Assembly: GCA_022575985.1 (NCBI GenBank)
Contig: JAKSXM010000007.1
Location: 65,936,501-66,000,500 of the forward strand
DNA: 64,000 nt
Direction of reading: 5' to 3'
Source: Anagrus nilaparvatae
Taxonomy: Eukaryota > Arthropoda > Insecta > Hymenoptera > Mymaridae
Shown here: piece by piece, positions 10,801 to 22,800 of the stretch
How positions within the stretch are numbered: position 1 is the stretch's first letter
Layout of the letters: every line of letters begins with the position of its first letter
Made by a program: the position numbers and the translations under genes
The notes under the pieces: generated by a model
What the model was told of the DNA's origin: nothing
The model's database searches: none
Seen by the model: the letters and a program-made list of their open reading frames with translations, nothing else

Positions 10801-13636
10801 AAAGTTTCTTTCTAACATTATTTTTTAATTTTTAGGTTTGCGGATAGTTTAAATGATACTTTCAAAGGAATTTTGGGATTACAATTTGTTTCAAGTGCAA
10901 TAATGATCAGTTTAAATGTATTTCAGTTATCCACTCAAAAAATTAGTCTCGTGGAAACAATTTTTTCAATTTTCTTATTCGTCGCCTTGTTAATTGAATT
11001 ATTTATTTTTTGCTTACCTGCTAACGAAGTAATGGACAGGGTAAAGTTTTTATATTTTTAATTTTTTAAGAACGTTTCTCAACATAAAATAGATAGATCA
11101 ATTGAACCTAAGTTGGACTAAGGTGTCTCCGAATCCAGAGCTGGGCATGCACGGCATTTTGGGCACGGAAAACTAACAGCCGTATATACGGCCAAGCAGT
11201 ATAATGATCCGTGCACAGTCTGTCCATACTTTATTTTTATAAGTATACGGATCAGTTGGTAGTATGTTAAAGTTTGAATGCATACTGCCCACGGACCCGT
11301 CAGCATTATGAAAACATCCAAGCTCATACGCATACGGACCCGTATGCATATAGGACCTGAGTATTTTCATAATGCCCACGGACCCGTCAGCATTATGAAG
11401 AAACCCAGGTCCTATATGCATACGGGTCCGTATGAGTATGATACCTAGTACATATTTTCATAATGCCTACGGATCCGTACACAGTATGAAAATACCTAAG
11501 TCCTATACGCATACGGACCCATATGCATATAGGACCTGGGTATTTTCATAATGCTCACGGACCCGTCAGCGTTATGAAAATACCTAGGTCTCATACGTAT
11601 ACTGACCCGTGGGCATTATGAAAATACCCTCTTCTATACGCATACGGGTCCGTGGGCATTATGAAGTTACCCAGGTCCTATATGCATACGGGCCCGTATG
11701 AGAAAAATATGGGGCCGTATATTCTTATGCCGTACAAATAAGTGATTTGGTATTGAATTTTGTCGTACGGTTTTTCATACGGCATAAATAAATACGGGAG
11801 CTGTAGGTAATATGAAAATCCATACGGCAAAATTGAATACGGGAGCCATATGAAATAGTCCATTAATACGGCAAATTTCAAACGGATCCCGTATTGACTT
11901 TGGCCGTATAAAATTTCATTCGGCAAAATCCAATACGGAAGCCGTATAAAATAGTCCATTAATACGGCATATTTTATACGGCTCCCGTATTGACTTTTGC
12001 CGTATGAAAATCCATACGGCAAAATACAATACGGGAGCCGTATAAAATGGTCCATTAATACGGTATATTTCGTACGGTTCCCGTATTGGATTTTGCCGTA
12101 TGAAATTTTATACGGCCAAAGTCAATACGGGATCCGTTTGAAATTTGCCGTATTAATGGACTATTTTATACGGCTACCGTATGCAGTTTGCCGTATATAC
12201 GGCTAAATACATCTAGTAACCGTTCACCGTATGCCGTATATACGGATAACAGCGTGTCACAGTATCCCAGCTCTGTCCGAATCCATTAAAAAATATTTCT
12301 TCTCGAAATTAAACCTAAAATAACTTCTTAATTTTTATTGAATTATAAATATTGCAATTAATCTAGGTCCCTCGGGATTTTAGCCCCCTAGGATTTTAGC
12401 CACCTGGGATATTGGCTATTTTTTATTGCGGTGGCTTTCCCCCCACTTACAATAATGTACCAGAAATTACCTCTAATAAGAATTTTTAAGTTTAAGGTGA
12501 CTTATTTTTTACGGATAGGATTCTGAAATTTGCAATAAACAACCCAAAAATAGAGCATGGAATGCTAAATCTAATTACGATTTGTAAATACAATTGTAAA
12601 TCATCAAAAAGAAAGTTACTCGCAATCCCCACGTATATGTACAATGGCATCAGGCGAGTGCAGCCATAAAATTTGTAATAAACGATACAAAAAACCTATA
12701 GTAGAATTTTTCTGGCAAAATCTGACACAGACTCGGAGTTTTCATGAAATTTTCATAAGCTCTGAAATTCTAATTTCATTTGAAAATGTTTTAATTTAAC
12801 ATTATTTTAAATAAAGGTTGATTTTTCAAATCATTCATTAATAAAGTTGCATTTTCCTGTAAAGTATTAAGTTTATTACACGTATTTTCTTATTTTATTA
12901 GTAAAGCATCTTAAATGTTATAAATTTCTCATCACAGTCCGATTGCTTTTTTACTTGCAGATGTTCATTCCTAAGCCCATTGGACATCAGATTAATTTTT
13001 TTTAAATCCAATGTGCTTTTACCATAACATATAGCGCTATAGTCAAAGCACGTAGGATAAAAAAGAATTATAACCTGGTGTAGAAGGGGCTTAATTGTTT
13101 TCTATCAAAATCCGTGTACTAAATCATGTGGCAAAATACACAGTGTGGCCTTTGCAAAATGATTGCAAAGTCAATAAAACCTGAGTAAATAAATAGCAAT
13201 TTTAACTTCAATTTATACTTCTCAGGGAAAATTAATTTATCAAATAAAAATTATTACTGTGTTACAGAGTGAAAAAATTTCAGAGGATCTATATTTTATG
13301 GATTGGTTATCTTTAACAATGGAGTCTAAAAAAACCATTTTAATTATGATGATGAGAGCATCCAAGCCTATAATAATAACATGTGGGCCATTGATCGAGT
13401 TCACAAATGAATCATCAGTAAGAGTGAGTATGTTTTTAAATTTACAGAAATATTCGAAAATTCTAATTCATTATAATAAGTTTAAAACAATATGAAAAAG
13501 ATTATTTTAAATAAATACCGAGAATATTATAGAAAATTATATTCTTTTATTTTGCTAATAAATTTATTTATTTTTTTAGGTACTAAAAATTTCTTACAAC
13601 TCTTACAATATGTTGAAGGTGAATGCTGCAAATTAA
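7854..13636 (+). CDS. Odorant receptor (7tm_6 family), five exons
   Basis: Insect odorant receptors are seven-helix, inverted-topology ligand-gated channels that pair with Orco in sensory neuron dendrites. Coding exons by my splice model: 7854-8224, 8289-8669, 10836-11040, 13268-13423 and 13580-13636. All introns are GT-AG and phases close exactly, giving 389 aa, a normal receptor length. Exon 1 holds 'VGMWMP' and two hydrophobic segments; exon 2 has the long extracellular loop and 'LELLASRIKELP'; exon 3 (FADSLNDTFKGILGLQF) carries two membrane segments; exon 4 has the 'YFMDWLSL...KKTILIMMMRASKP' region; exon 5 gives the C-terminal helix VLKISYNSYNMLKVNAAN, matching the conserved C terminus of the family. 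A tandem dead copy lies upstream. Introns 2 and 3 are enlarged by transposons. Ligand and orthologue are unknown. Confidence 0.88.
9221..9607. repeat. 387-bp foldback in receptor intron 2
   Basis: The ends are a 17-bp perfect inverted repeat (ATTTTTTTAATATCATA and its complement). The arms stay similar inward, for example 'aagtgactcctttaaagtaaatttt' is mirrored by 'aaaatttactttaattgagtcactt', and 'ctaaggatatacccc' by its complement. There is no open frame. The target duplication is unclear because both flanks are A/T runs. Confidence 0.75.
9769..10114. mobile_element. 346-bp hairpin MITE with 8-bp target duplication
   Basis: The element begins GGCAAGGGATCTG and ends with the near-complement CAGATCCCTTGCC. 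The inverted match runs for about 130 bp through 'caacacaaaattatt', 'tctacacaaaaaagttt' and 'aaaaatttgtgttga'. It is flanked on both sides by TTTTTAAT (9761-9768 and 10115-10122), an 8-bp target-site duplication of the kind made by hAT and P transposases. It lies in intron 2 of the intact receptor. There is no coding capacity. Confidence 0.85.
11136..12275. mobile_element. 1.14-kb hAT-like non-autonomous element packed with tandem repeats
   Basis: The ends CAGAGCTGGG and CCCAGCTCTG are exact inverted repeats, flanked by the 8-bp direct duplication TCCGAATC (11128-11135 and 12276-12283). An 8-bp duplication and CAG...CTG ends are the hallmark of hAT transposons. There is no transposase. The left half (about 11225-11700) is built from units containing 'catacggacccgtatgcat' and 'cataatgcccacggacccgtcagcattatg'; the right half (about 11700-12210) from alternating-orientation units around 'tccattaatacggcaaa' and 'caatacgggagccgtat'. 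Both are themselves palindromic. It lies in intron 3 of the receptor and is GC-richer than its surroundings. The open frames inside are read-throughs of the repeats. Confidence 0.88.
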
Positions 13637-13789
13637 AAACTCGGAGAAAAAGAGCAGCAACAATATATTTTCAAAAATAAGTGTAGGTCTGCTTAATTTA
13701 CTAATTTTGATTCGTTCTAAAGAATTATACAATGATCAGATACTACTCAAGTCAAAATTCGGTTTCATCGGTATTCTTTCCGTCTACCA

Positions 13790-14450
13790 CCAAATTTGGT
13801 CTAGCATAGGTTTTTCGGGTCGCTAATCACGGATTTCGGGGTATTTTTTATGAAAAAATAATACTTCACCCCTAAATTAGTAAAAAATATCCCTAAAAAG
13901 GGATTTTGCACTTTCAGTATTCAGATTCGTTTCTTATGGGTTTTTGAGTTGCTGAACAAGAATTTCGGGGAATTTTTTGTTAAAAGTTAATGTCTCGCCC
14001 TTAGTTTAATTACCCGAAAAACCAATATGAACCGAATCTGAACACCGAAAGGCGAAAATAAAACCTAAAAGGGGTGTTTTTGCTAAAGGCGAGAAATTTA
14101 TTTTTAATAAAAACATCCCCGAAATTCTTGTTTAGCGACCCATAAAACCCATTTGAATCAAATCTGAACACTTAAAATGCAAAAATAGCCAAGAAAAACC
14201 CTTTTTAAGAGTATTTTTTGTTAATTTATAAGTGAAATATTATAAAAAAGTTCCCGAAATTCTTCAGCAGTCACCCAAAAAACCCATGTGGACCATATCT
14301 GGCCCCTCAAAACTAAAATACACATCAAAAATACCCCTTTTTAGGGGTAGTATTTGCAAATTTAAGGAAGTTCCGCACATTTCTCATAGAAAAGACCCCG
14401 AAATTTGTGATCGCGAACTAAAAAACCTATAGTAGACTAAATCTGGTGGT
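13790..14450. repeat. Dispersed repeat family ('gatcagcgacccaaaaa' type), copy 2
   Basis: The block repeats phrases such as 'ccccgaaattc', 'gaacaagaatttcgggg' and 'aacccatttgaatcaaatctga' on both strands, and shares them with 1130-1575 and 51490-51740. It begins about 150 bp after the stop of the receptor gene. No protein is encoded. Confidence 0.55.
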
Positions 14451-14468
14451 GGACGAAAACAATGACGA

Positions 14469-14482
14469 CCCCCCCCCCCCCC
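14469..14482 (+). repeat. C14 homopolymer
   Basis: A run of 14 cytosines in AT-rich DNA, next to the end of the dispersed repeat. It is a likely length-variable tract. Confidence 0.8.
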
Positions 14483-14666
14483 AACCATTCCCAGAAAATA
14501 TTGACAAGCTAGTTTTTGCTCATTTTCAAACAAGCATATCTATAAGTATTTTTTTATTGTAGCTGTACTTCTTAATAGTCTTGCTTACACCTATTACGGC
14601 AAGTGTAACTAATATCTTTTGTTTATATTCTATTTTTAAAAATAATATTTTTTTTATATATTTTAA

Positions 14667-15140
14667 GGGATTGACGCGTGGAGGAAAGAAGATATATTTT
14701 TTTTCGGACTTATTTCTTCCTCTCACGAGTTTCGTATAAGAAATTCCAAAATGTTTTTGTTTATATTTCTGTAAATAAACTCCTAAGAACTCTGAAATTT
14801 TTTCAGTGTGTTTTTATAATAATAAATTATATTTTAACCAAATATTATCAAAATCTGTTTTGTAAATTTTGTACAATACGTACTTATTTATATTACATAC
14901 TTATTCACCGTAAGAGATTTTAAGAGCTCCAAACAAAAAATTTACAAAACAGATTTTGATAATATTTAGTTAAAATATAATTTATTATTATAAAAACACA
15001 CTGAAAAAATTTCAGAGTTCTTAGGAGCTTATTTACAGAAATATAAACAATAACATTTTGGAATTTCTTATACGAAACTCGTGAGAGGAAGAAAGAAGTC
15101 CGAAAAAAATATATCTTCTTTCCTCCACGCGTCAACTCCC
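14667..15140. mobile_element. 474-bp long-hairpin MITE with TTAA target duplication
   Basis: Two arms of about 205 bp are almost perfect reverse complements (left 14667-14872, right 14936-15140), with ends GGGATTGACGCGTGGAGG and CCTCCACGCGTCAACTCCC. It is flanked by TTAA on both sides (14663-14666 and 15141-15144). The near identity of the arms points to recent origin or ongoing arm homogenisation. Both predicted frames inside are mirror images of one another and are not genes. Its terminal sequence differs from that of the TTAA element at 4208-4686, so it is a separate family. Confidence 0.88.
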
Positions 15141-15149
15141 TTAAAGGAA

Positions 15150-17479
15150 TCAATAAGCTACTGTAAAAAATGTAATTTTGCCAAATACTGTGTGGTGCTG
15201 AATAATCACATTTAACATACTAAAATTTTGTACAACAAATTTGGTAAACTATTTTACATAAAAAAGACACGTGTTCAACCATGTCAGAATAAATTGGGTT
15301 CAAGTTTCCCATGCTAATGGCACAAAATACAGTCAAACTTTTTCAACTTAGTTAAGCTATCTCATAACTAGGGAAAAAAATGAGTAAAATAAATTTAAAA
15401 ATAAATTTTTTTACAAATACCTTATTTTGCTATTATGTAAAATTAATTTAAAAAAAAAACAAATACTAATTAAAGATTTTCTAATAATTAATTTATTATA
15501 TTAATTTAATTAATTAAAAAATTATTTTGTTATACAATGTTAAAAATTATTATATTATATTGCAATCTACAATAAACTTTGGTGCAATTTTCAAAAATTA
15601 TACATATAAATAAACACAACTATAGTACCTTTATGTAGTACTAGCTGCCCTTAAAAACAGATAGAGCGAAGCAAACCATCTATTCCTGTATAAATATGAT
15701 ATTAAAGATGTCAGTTAATATCCAAATTTCACTGTTCATCCGTAAGATTTTAAACTATCTGATTTATAGTTTCGTTTAAATCGTTCTGGAAACAAGAACT
15801 GGAAATTTTTTCAGTGTAAGGTAGAGCTTCGCTCTATAAATTATACAACACCTATAACTACAATACTATATTGCAATAATATTTTTGAATAAATTTATCA
15901 TTAAAAAAAAAATGTAATTTTTTTTAACAAAGTTTGTATCAATTAAATGTTTTTACTTATTCTATAAATTATAATATTTTGTTATACATAGATTATAGTT
16001 AAAAATTAAGGCACTTTTTATTTTAAAAATCTGATATTTTTTAAACTAAAAATAAATGAATTTTATTTCTAAATGTTGTTATGATATTTTCCTGATGCAT
16101 ATAATCTTCTAGTATACTTGGACGTTAGCTAACTTGCAAGTTTTGCCGACCAGGTTCTGTAAAAAAAAAATAACAAAATATATATTTTTAATAAAATATT
16201 ACTTGCTTAGCTTATTCAATTAGATTTTTTTAATTATTTAAATCAAAATCGGGCTCATACATAGTTTATTTGCTTTGTTTGAAATTTCAAAAAGCTTGTT
16301 TGAATTTTCAAGAGTGTTTATTTTTAGGGTTCTGATTTCTATCAGATGACTTAAACTAATATTTGAGGAAAAAAAATTATTTTATATTTGGCCTGAATTA
16401 ATAAACAATATAACTCAAAAAATTTTTTAATCTAAGCAAATTTTTGTTCCTGGTTGAAATTTCAAGCAAAACAATCTAACCTTGCAGGATACAGATTTAT
16501 AATTAAGATTTTTAGAATTGATATCGTAAAGGCAAAATTTCAAACTTTTTAAATTATAGATTCCATGCCAGATGGACCTTTGTTGGACTGAAGGGACACA
16601 AAAATCAGTCCACATGCAACATTTTTTCCCGAAAATACAACTGAAAGTCCTTCTATTACTTTTTAGCTTTCTGTATACAACTCTCAATTTTTGGCTGCTA
16701 CTTTCGGATTATTGGATTTTTTTTAAATTAGAACATTCCTTTCACTTGCTGTGAAATACTTATTTTACTATGAAAAATATTTTTCTATTAAACACCAATA
16801 TAAAAAATTTTTTACAGAATTCTGTTCCGGAGCCCAGAAGTTGATTTGGACTGAGCTTGCGCAAGAAAATCATCTTTTACGTTTTTTTCTTTAAAGCTTA
16901 AATATCTCAAAATATGCAGATGCGCTTTCCTTCTAATTGGGCTTAAATTATTTCTTGTTTTATAACCTATATTTTAAGCCTCTCAAAAAAAATCTGTGGG
17001 GTAAGCTAATCTGAAAGCTCCAGGTCAAAAATTGATATTTGAGTAATTCCTAATGAAACTGAACTAAGAGATAGGTGAAAGCTCAAATTATCTGATGAAA
17101 GTCTGGGATTTTAAAAAGATTAATTGGACTGGGTTCATTATGTAAAAGTACGCTACCATGAATCATGTAAATTTTTAAGGTTCTAGGTTCAAAGGTTTCA
17201 ATATAGCTGCTGTTTTATGTTTTTTTTAAATTCGCAAAGTTGCAACTGAAAATTGAGCAAGCTTTTCGTTTTTTATTTTTCTACGCTTTAAATATAGCTG
17301 AAAATTATTCTTGTTAGTCAGGAAGTTAGTAATATTCCTCGCTGAGAGATCCTGCCGACTGTTTTTTGGAAAAACTTCAAAGAAACCCGAAAAATCCGGA
17401 TTAAATTTAATTTAGTAATTTTAATTTAGACCCACTTTTTAAAAAAATTTTGAACTTTTCGATATAACGTTGTATCGAA
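15150..17479. other. Gene-free AT-rich region
   Basis: No supported exon. A short stretch at 15648-15840 starts 'actagctgccctt' and has two copies of 'agagcgaagc/agcttcgctct'; it may be the remnant of a dispersed element. A minus-strand frame at 16427-16687 contains many cysteines but no recognisable domain and no splice context. Confidence 0.4.
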
Positions 17480-18463
17480 AAAAAAATACCCTGCCAACTA
17501 GCTGGCACTAAGGTTCCTCAAACAATGAGCTTAATGTTTCAATATGCCACAGATATCACCGATTACAAGCATGCAACCATACATACATTTCTATTAACTT
17601 TTAAAAGTTTTTTTTATTGATCAAAAATTTTAGAACAAATGTTCAAAAAATTAATTATCAGATTTGAGATATCGAGTAAAAACCGTATTTTCAAATATAA
17701 GTACTTTCATGGAAATAAATGAGGTATTACATCCAAATTAAAAAAAAAAATAAAATGGTTTGAGATTTTTTGATGAAAAAATTTTTGAAAAAAAAATTAG
17801 GTCTTAGTTCCAAAATGGTTTTGAAATATCACCGGTTACAATATTTTGAGATATTAGTACTTTAATGGAATTAAATGAAGTATTGCACTAAAAAAAAAAA
17901 AAAATATTGCAGTTTTTTTAATTTTTTTGTTTTCTTAATTTTAAGAAAAAAATTTTGAAAAATTCGGTATCAAATTCAAAAAGTTACTATAAACGAACTT
18001 TCTAAAACTATTACTCTCATAGAAATAAATTAGGTACTACGTCCAAAAAGAAAAAAATATTTGGTGTTTTTTGTATTTTTTTGTGACGAAAATTTTGGGA
18101 AAAAAATTTTCAAAAAATTATTTATCAGGTTCGAGATATCGAGTAAAAATCATACTTTCGAATATAAGCACTTTCATGGAAATAAATGAAGTATTACATC
18201 CAAATTAAAAAAAAAAAAAGTACCTCGAGATTTTTTGGTAAAAAAATTATTGAAAAAAAAATTAGGTTTTAATTCCATAACGTTTGTGAAATATCACCGA
18301 TTACATACATACACACACACACACATACAGACTTTTTTTAAAAACCGGTTTTTTAGCTTCCTGAGGTCTCAAAACGTGCTTATATGCCAAAAAATCAAAA
18401 ACTAAAATTTTACCCATCACAATGGTTCCTCATTGAGGAACCAAAAAAAAAAAAAAAAAAAGA
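17480..18463 (+). repeat. Dispersed element with 4 x ~156-bp tandem repeats and A-rich end
   Basis: Units starting near 17665, 17822, 17980 and 18134 each contain a version of 'tttcatggaaataaatgaggtattacatcc' (varied), at steps of 157, 158 and 154 bp. The array is followed by (AC)n around 18310, then 'ggttcctcattgaggaacc', and a 19-base A run at about 18444-18462. 'aaggttcctcaaacaatgagc' at about 17512 echoes the last motif and may mark the other end. The A-rich tail would fit a retroposed element, but no reverse transcriptase is seen. Confidence 0.6.
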
Positions 18464-19159
18464 ATTACTCAAAATTTCTCTTCTTCAAAAATTATAAATA
18501 GAAACGTTTCTGAAACATTTACGAAACATATCAGAAATGTTTCTATGTATATCTTAAAAAACGTTTCAAGTTGATTACTTTTTCAAAATTTTTTCTAAGG
18601 TTATTTTTATTTTGTTTCAAATTGCAGAGAAAAGCAAGAAATGCAAAAAGACTTAGAAAAAATTTACAAAAGTTTACAATTTTTAGTTTAAGTAGAAACG
18701 TTTCTGGCTGTCTGTGCTTTAGCGCGAAATTTTACATACTTCTGTAAAACTAACTGTTTACTAGTTGATAGTTTTCATCTTTATTTAAAGCGTATAGAAA
18801 AATTAAAATCAAAAAGTTAGTTCAGAATTTTAAAAATATTTTAAAATCGAAAAACAGCTATTATTTCGAAACCTTTAGGCCTAGCAGCTTAAAAATTGGC
18901 ACGGTATCATATTTTTACATATTTAACCCATTCCAATAGGTTATTTTTCAAAATTCCAGACTTTTACATATCCCTTAGATCAGTTTCTCTAAGAATTTCT
19001 TAAATTGCTATAAGTTTCTCAAATTTTTAATTTCTCACCATGTCACATGATCAAAGATTCGGATTCCTCGAAAAATTTTACAAAAGGATCATGATAATTT
19101 TGGTATTTTTTAGGATAGTTTAATTGGAATAATGATTTATTTATTTATTTATTTTTTTT

Positions 19160-19550
19160 TCTTTTCCTTTTACCGGAAAAGACGCGTTTTCTCGCCACTG
19201 ACGAAGAAAAATCGTATACGACCCTTGTCCATAAATAAAGAATGGCCCAAATCGCAGTTTACCAACCTCGGTTTCGCTTCGGAAGGTGATTTACATGCGA
19301 TTTGAGCCATCTTTTACTTTTCTGGACACGGGTTCGTAATATAAAATTCTTGTCAGCGGCCAGAAAGCAGCCGAAAAAGGCGGGTTTTCTCGCCGCTGAT
19401 GAAGAAAAATCGCATACGCGACTCTTGTCTATAAATAAAGAGTGACCTAAATCGCAGTTTACCAACCTAGGCTTCGGATCAAATGGTAATTTACGTACGA
19501 TTTGGGCCATTCTTTACTTTTCTAGACACGAGATCGTAATATACTATTAC
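19160..19550. repeat. Palindromic dispersed repeat, tandem two-unit copy
   Basis: Two successive units carry 'cgttttctcgccactgacgaag', 'aaatcgcagtttaccaacct' and 'ggtaatttacgtgcgattt' (slightly varied). The latter two are imperfect inverted repeats of each other. The right end reads 'gatcgtaatatactatt'. Related copies are at 40941-41331, 55485-55626 and a fragment at 51850-51950. The 83-residue reverse-strand frame here is part of the repeat. Confidence 0.7.
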
Positions 19551-19726
19551 TAATTAATAATCAATTTCCTGCGTCGAAGGAAACGTAATCCTTATATTTA
19601 GCAATCCAACAAAATTTAGTACTTTGTTTGAAAATTTTATGGACCTTTCAGCGAAAAGCTTTTAGCAAGATTATTAGTATTTTACGATCCATGACCAGAA
19701 AAATAAAGAATGGCCGCTGGCAAGAA

Positions 19727-19875
19727 GTAGCTATTTTTTAAACAAGGGACAAAATATTGGTTTTGACTGAACTGAACCCCATATTTTTTCCCGTGATTTA
19801 AAACATAGTTTTATAATTAACGGGCAAAAAAGCTGTCTACCTAGGGTAAAAAATAGGATTTTTTGCCCTATATAT
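19727..19875 (-). repeat. Dispersed repeat, internally deleted copy
   Basis: The reverse complement matches 47855-48130: 'tattttttgccc', 'agacagctttttggcccg' (varied), 'atcacggggaaaaaatatggggttca' (varied) and 'cccttgtttaaaaaatagct'. This copy lacks about 80 bp present in the other between 'ggggttca' and 'gtcaaaacca'. Confidence 0.6.
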
Positions 19876-19879
19876 GTAA

Positions 19880-22800
19880 ATATCCTTTTCATCATACACT
19901 TTTCACTTTTTATGAAAATCTACGTGTTGAACAACAGGAAAATATAAAATTCTTTTTTAAAATATTTTAGTTTCTGGAACATAATTTTTTTTTATTATAG
20001 TCTTTACCATACAAAATAATAAAAAGCAGTAATCTCCTAAATTTGAATTATTAATTCACGTTAAATCGGATTATTGAAACTTAAAAAATAATAAAATAGT
20101 TCATTCATGACATAATAGCGAAAATTTGAGAATCCGATGAAGTCGAGAAGTAGAAAGAAAATACTACTCGAATTTTCTTTTCTGGCTGATATATATATAT
20201 AGAGTAAAAATTTTATTGAATTAATTAATTTATTATAAATTAAAAATAAATACCAATTGATTAGAACAAAATATGTAGTCATAGCAGCATTATAAATTTG
20301 AAGCAGATTTTATTTACCAAAAAGCTGAAAAATCTCCAATCTATTAAATGAGCATCCTTGTTAGATAAATCAATATATTGTTTTTGGATTAATTTTAGTT
20401 AGTTTTTAGATTAATTAAAGCATTAAAATTTATATTTATTAATATTTTATTCAATTTTTTAAATAGCATTTTACAAATTTATAAAGTACTTCAGAAAAAA
20501 AAAACAAAAAAAATAATTTACAATTATTATAATTTGTTATAATTAATATAAATATACCTAATTAATAATTAAATTATACATTAGTTTTTTATTATTTAAT
20601 TAAATAAAACAATTTTTTTTATTTTTATTGTTTTCAATTTTTGTCATATAAAAATATTTGTTTTGTTACTTTATTTTTAAAAAAATTAATTAAGAAAATA
20701 AAGCTTAATATATAATAAAAATTTTTTTGTAAAATAGAAAAAAAAGTCGTTTTTTTTCATTAACAAAAAAAAAATTAATTGTTAATTAATAATTTTTTTG
20801 TTATGTTACCTTATATTATTAAATAAAGTTTTTTAGATCTTTGTTTTTAAAATTTATTTGTATAGATTTGTTATAAAATTATATATTTAATATTGCAGCT
20901 GTATTATTGTTTTTCAAGATTAAATTGTAACAAAATATGTATTTGCTGGTAAAAATATTTCAAAATTTATTTTTAATGATTAATATTTTAAAAAATATAT
21001 TTGCTTTTGTTGTAAACTTTCATTTGATCAATCTGTGGAATAAAAGAAAAGTGAAACGAGTTTTTCTTGTCAGGTCTATCTTTTAAAAGACTTGGCTCAT
21101 AATTTAGAAAAAACATCATTTTTTTTTTGAATATTTTGCCATTTCATTTAAAGTCTGACTTCGAAAACTCTTCATCAGTCATAATTATAAAGCAGTTTTA
21201 GAACTAAAAAGTTTAAAATTTTAGGATCTCTAAAAAGTGGTCCAAGCCTGAAACCTAATTGTAACAAGAAAATCGAGTTTCACATAGAAATTGTGCCTTA
21301 TATTTAACAGAAACAAAAAAAAAATTATTACTTTTATTGATTGTCATTGCGTAAATGTATGTCAACTGAATAAAAAATGATTAAAATCAAAAATACTATA
21401 TAACTAAACATTTCTTTAAAATACCAGTCTAGACTTTATATATATTTTGTTACATTGCGAATTATCCCGACCTGTAAAAAATTCTTTGTAAGTTCAGTTT
21501 TGTTAAAAATTTTTTTTTGTTAATGTAATATATTGAACTTGAATTTTACAAATATTAAATTTTTCTATAATACATACATATATATAAATATAACATTTAA
21601 AATATTTTCATTAAAATATTTTTTTTCATATAAATAAGGCCATACATGTGTGCAGTCTTTTAAAGTCATCCTTTATAAACACATCATAGGGTATGACATA
21701 TATGTATATATATTCTGTGCAATCACAATTTATTGTTATTTTTATTTTTAGAATTTTTATTTTGTGTTATATATCTATATTTTAAAAAATTGTGATTTTT
21801 AACTTATAAACTATAATATTTTTTTAATTTTTATTAAAATATACCATAAAAAGAGTTAACAACATTTTTTCTTTTAATTTTAAACAATAAAATAATTTTA
21901 ATTTTTATAGAGCTTTTTCATATATTTTTTTATGTTATAAATTACATATTAATATAATTTAATTTTATTATAATAAAAGCAACAAAAAATAGCTATATTA
22001 AAAACCTTGTATATTATGTTAAAATTAGAAAATAAAAAAAGAATAGTTAATTTTTTGTGTTAGAAAGTTATTAATTAATATATACCTATAAGATTTTATA
22101 TTTAAAATATTAAATTAAGTATATGAAGATGATGATCTTTACATATGTTTAATTAATTAAATTAATATAACTACGTTTAAAAATGTATAATTATTAATCA
22201 TTTTTCTTAATAGCATTGGTAAAAGTACAAATTTGATACATTAATTTCTGTCGATAAAATGATGCTTTTAATTTATTGAGTTTTTAAAATTTCTTTTATA
22301 TTTATGAAAAATTTATATTCAATATTAAATGATTTTTCTGACAACCTCACACTGTAAATTTCTAGCCAAGTATTTAATATCATTATAGCAAATACCTGGA
22401 CAAAAATTTTTATAAAAGTATTTTCTAAACATATCCCTGATAGGCACAATTGAAAAATATTATCTACTTTTCCAGTAATACCTCAATTGTGACTCATGAA
22501 TAGAAAAAAAAAATTGTGGTACCAGCGAGGGTATCAGATGGGAGGTAGAATTAATTTGATTAATTAGCTGTGAAACTTTAATTTGAATTTAATACTAAAG
22601 TGATAAAATAATTTCTTTGATTTTTACGTTTTGAATGCCATAGCCAAAACCCAAGCTATTTACCCAAGAAGTGCATCATTAATTTATTACTCATATATAG
22701 AATTGTTTAAAATAGTAACTTTTACCAAGAATATTAAAAAAAAATTTCCTGACAAGGACGAAAATATTAGTCCCTCCAATAATCAATAAATGAAGTAGTC

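Noticed and set aside
11678..12206. Open frames of 69-125 aa with repeated 'YFIRLPYxILPY' phrases on both strands
   Set aside because: They are translations of the palindromic tandem repeats in the hAT-like element, which read open on both strands. They have no start context and no family match.
14678..15153. Two similar 77-81-aa frames on opposite strands
   Set aside because: They are mirror images produced by the two arms of one hairpin element.
16427..16687. 86-aa cysteine-rich minus-strand frame
   Set aside because: No signal peptide, conserved cysteine spacing or splice partners; the overlapping plus strand is equally open. Probably chance.
19259..19510. 83-aa minus-strand frame with higher-complexity translation
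   Set aside because: It lies inside the palindromic dispersed repeat, whose other copies do not keep the frame.
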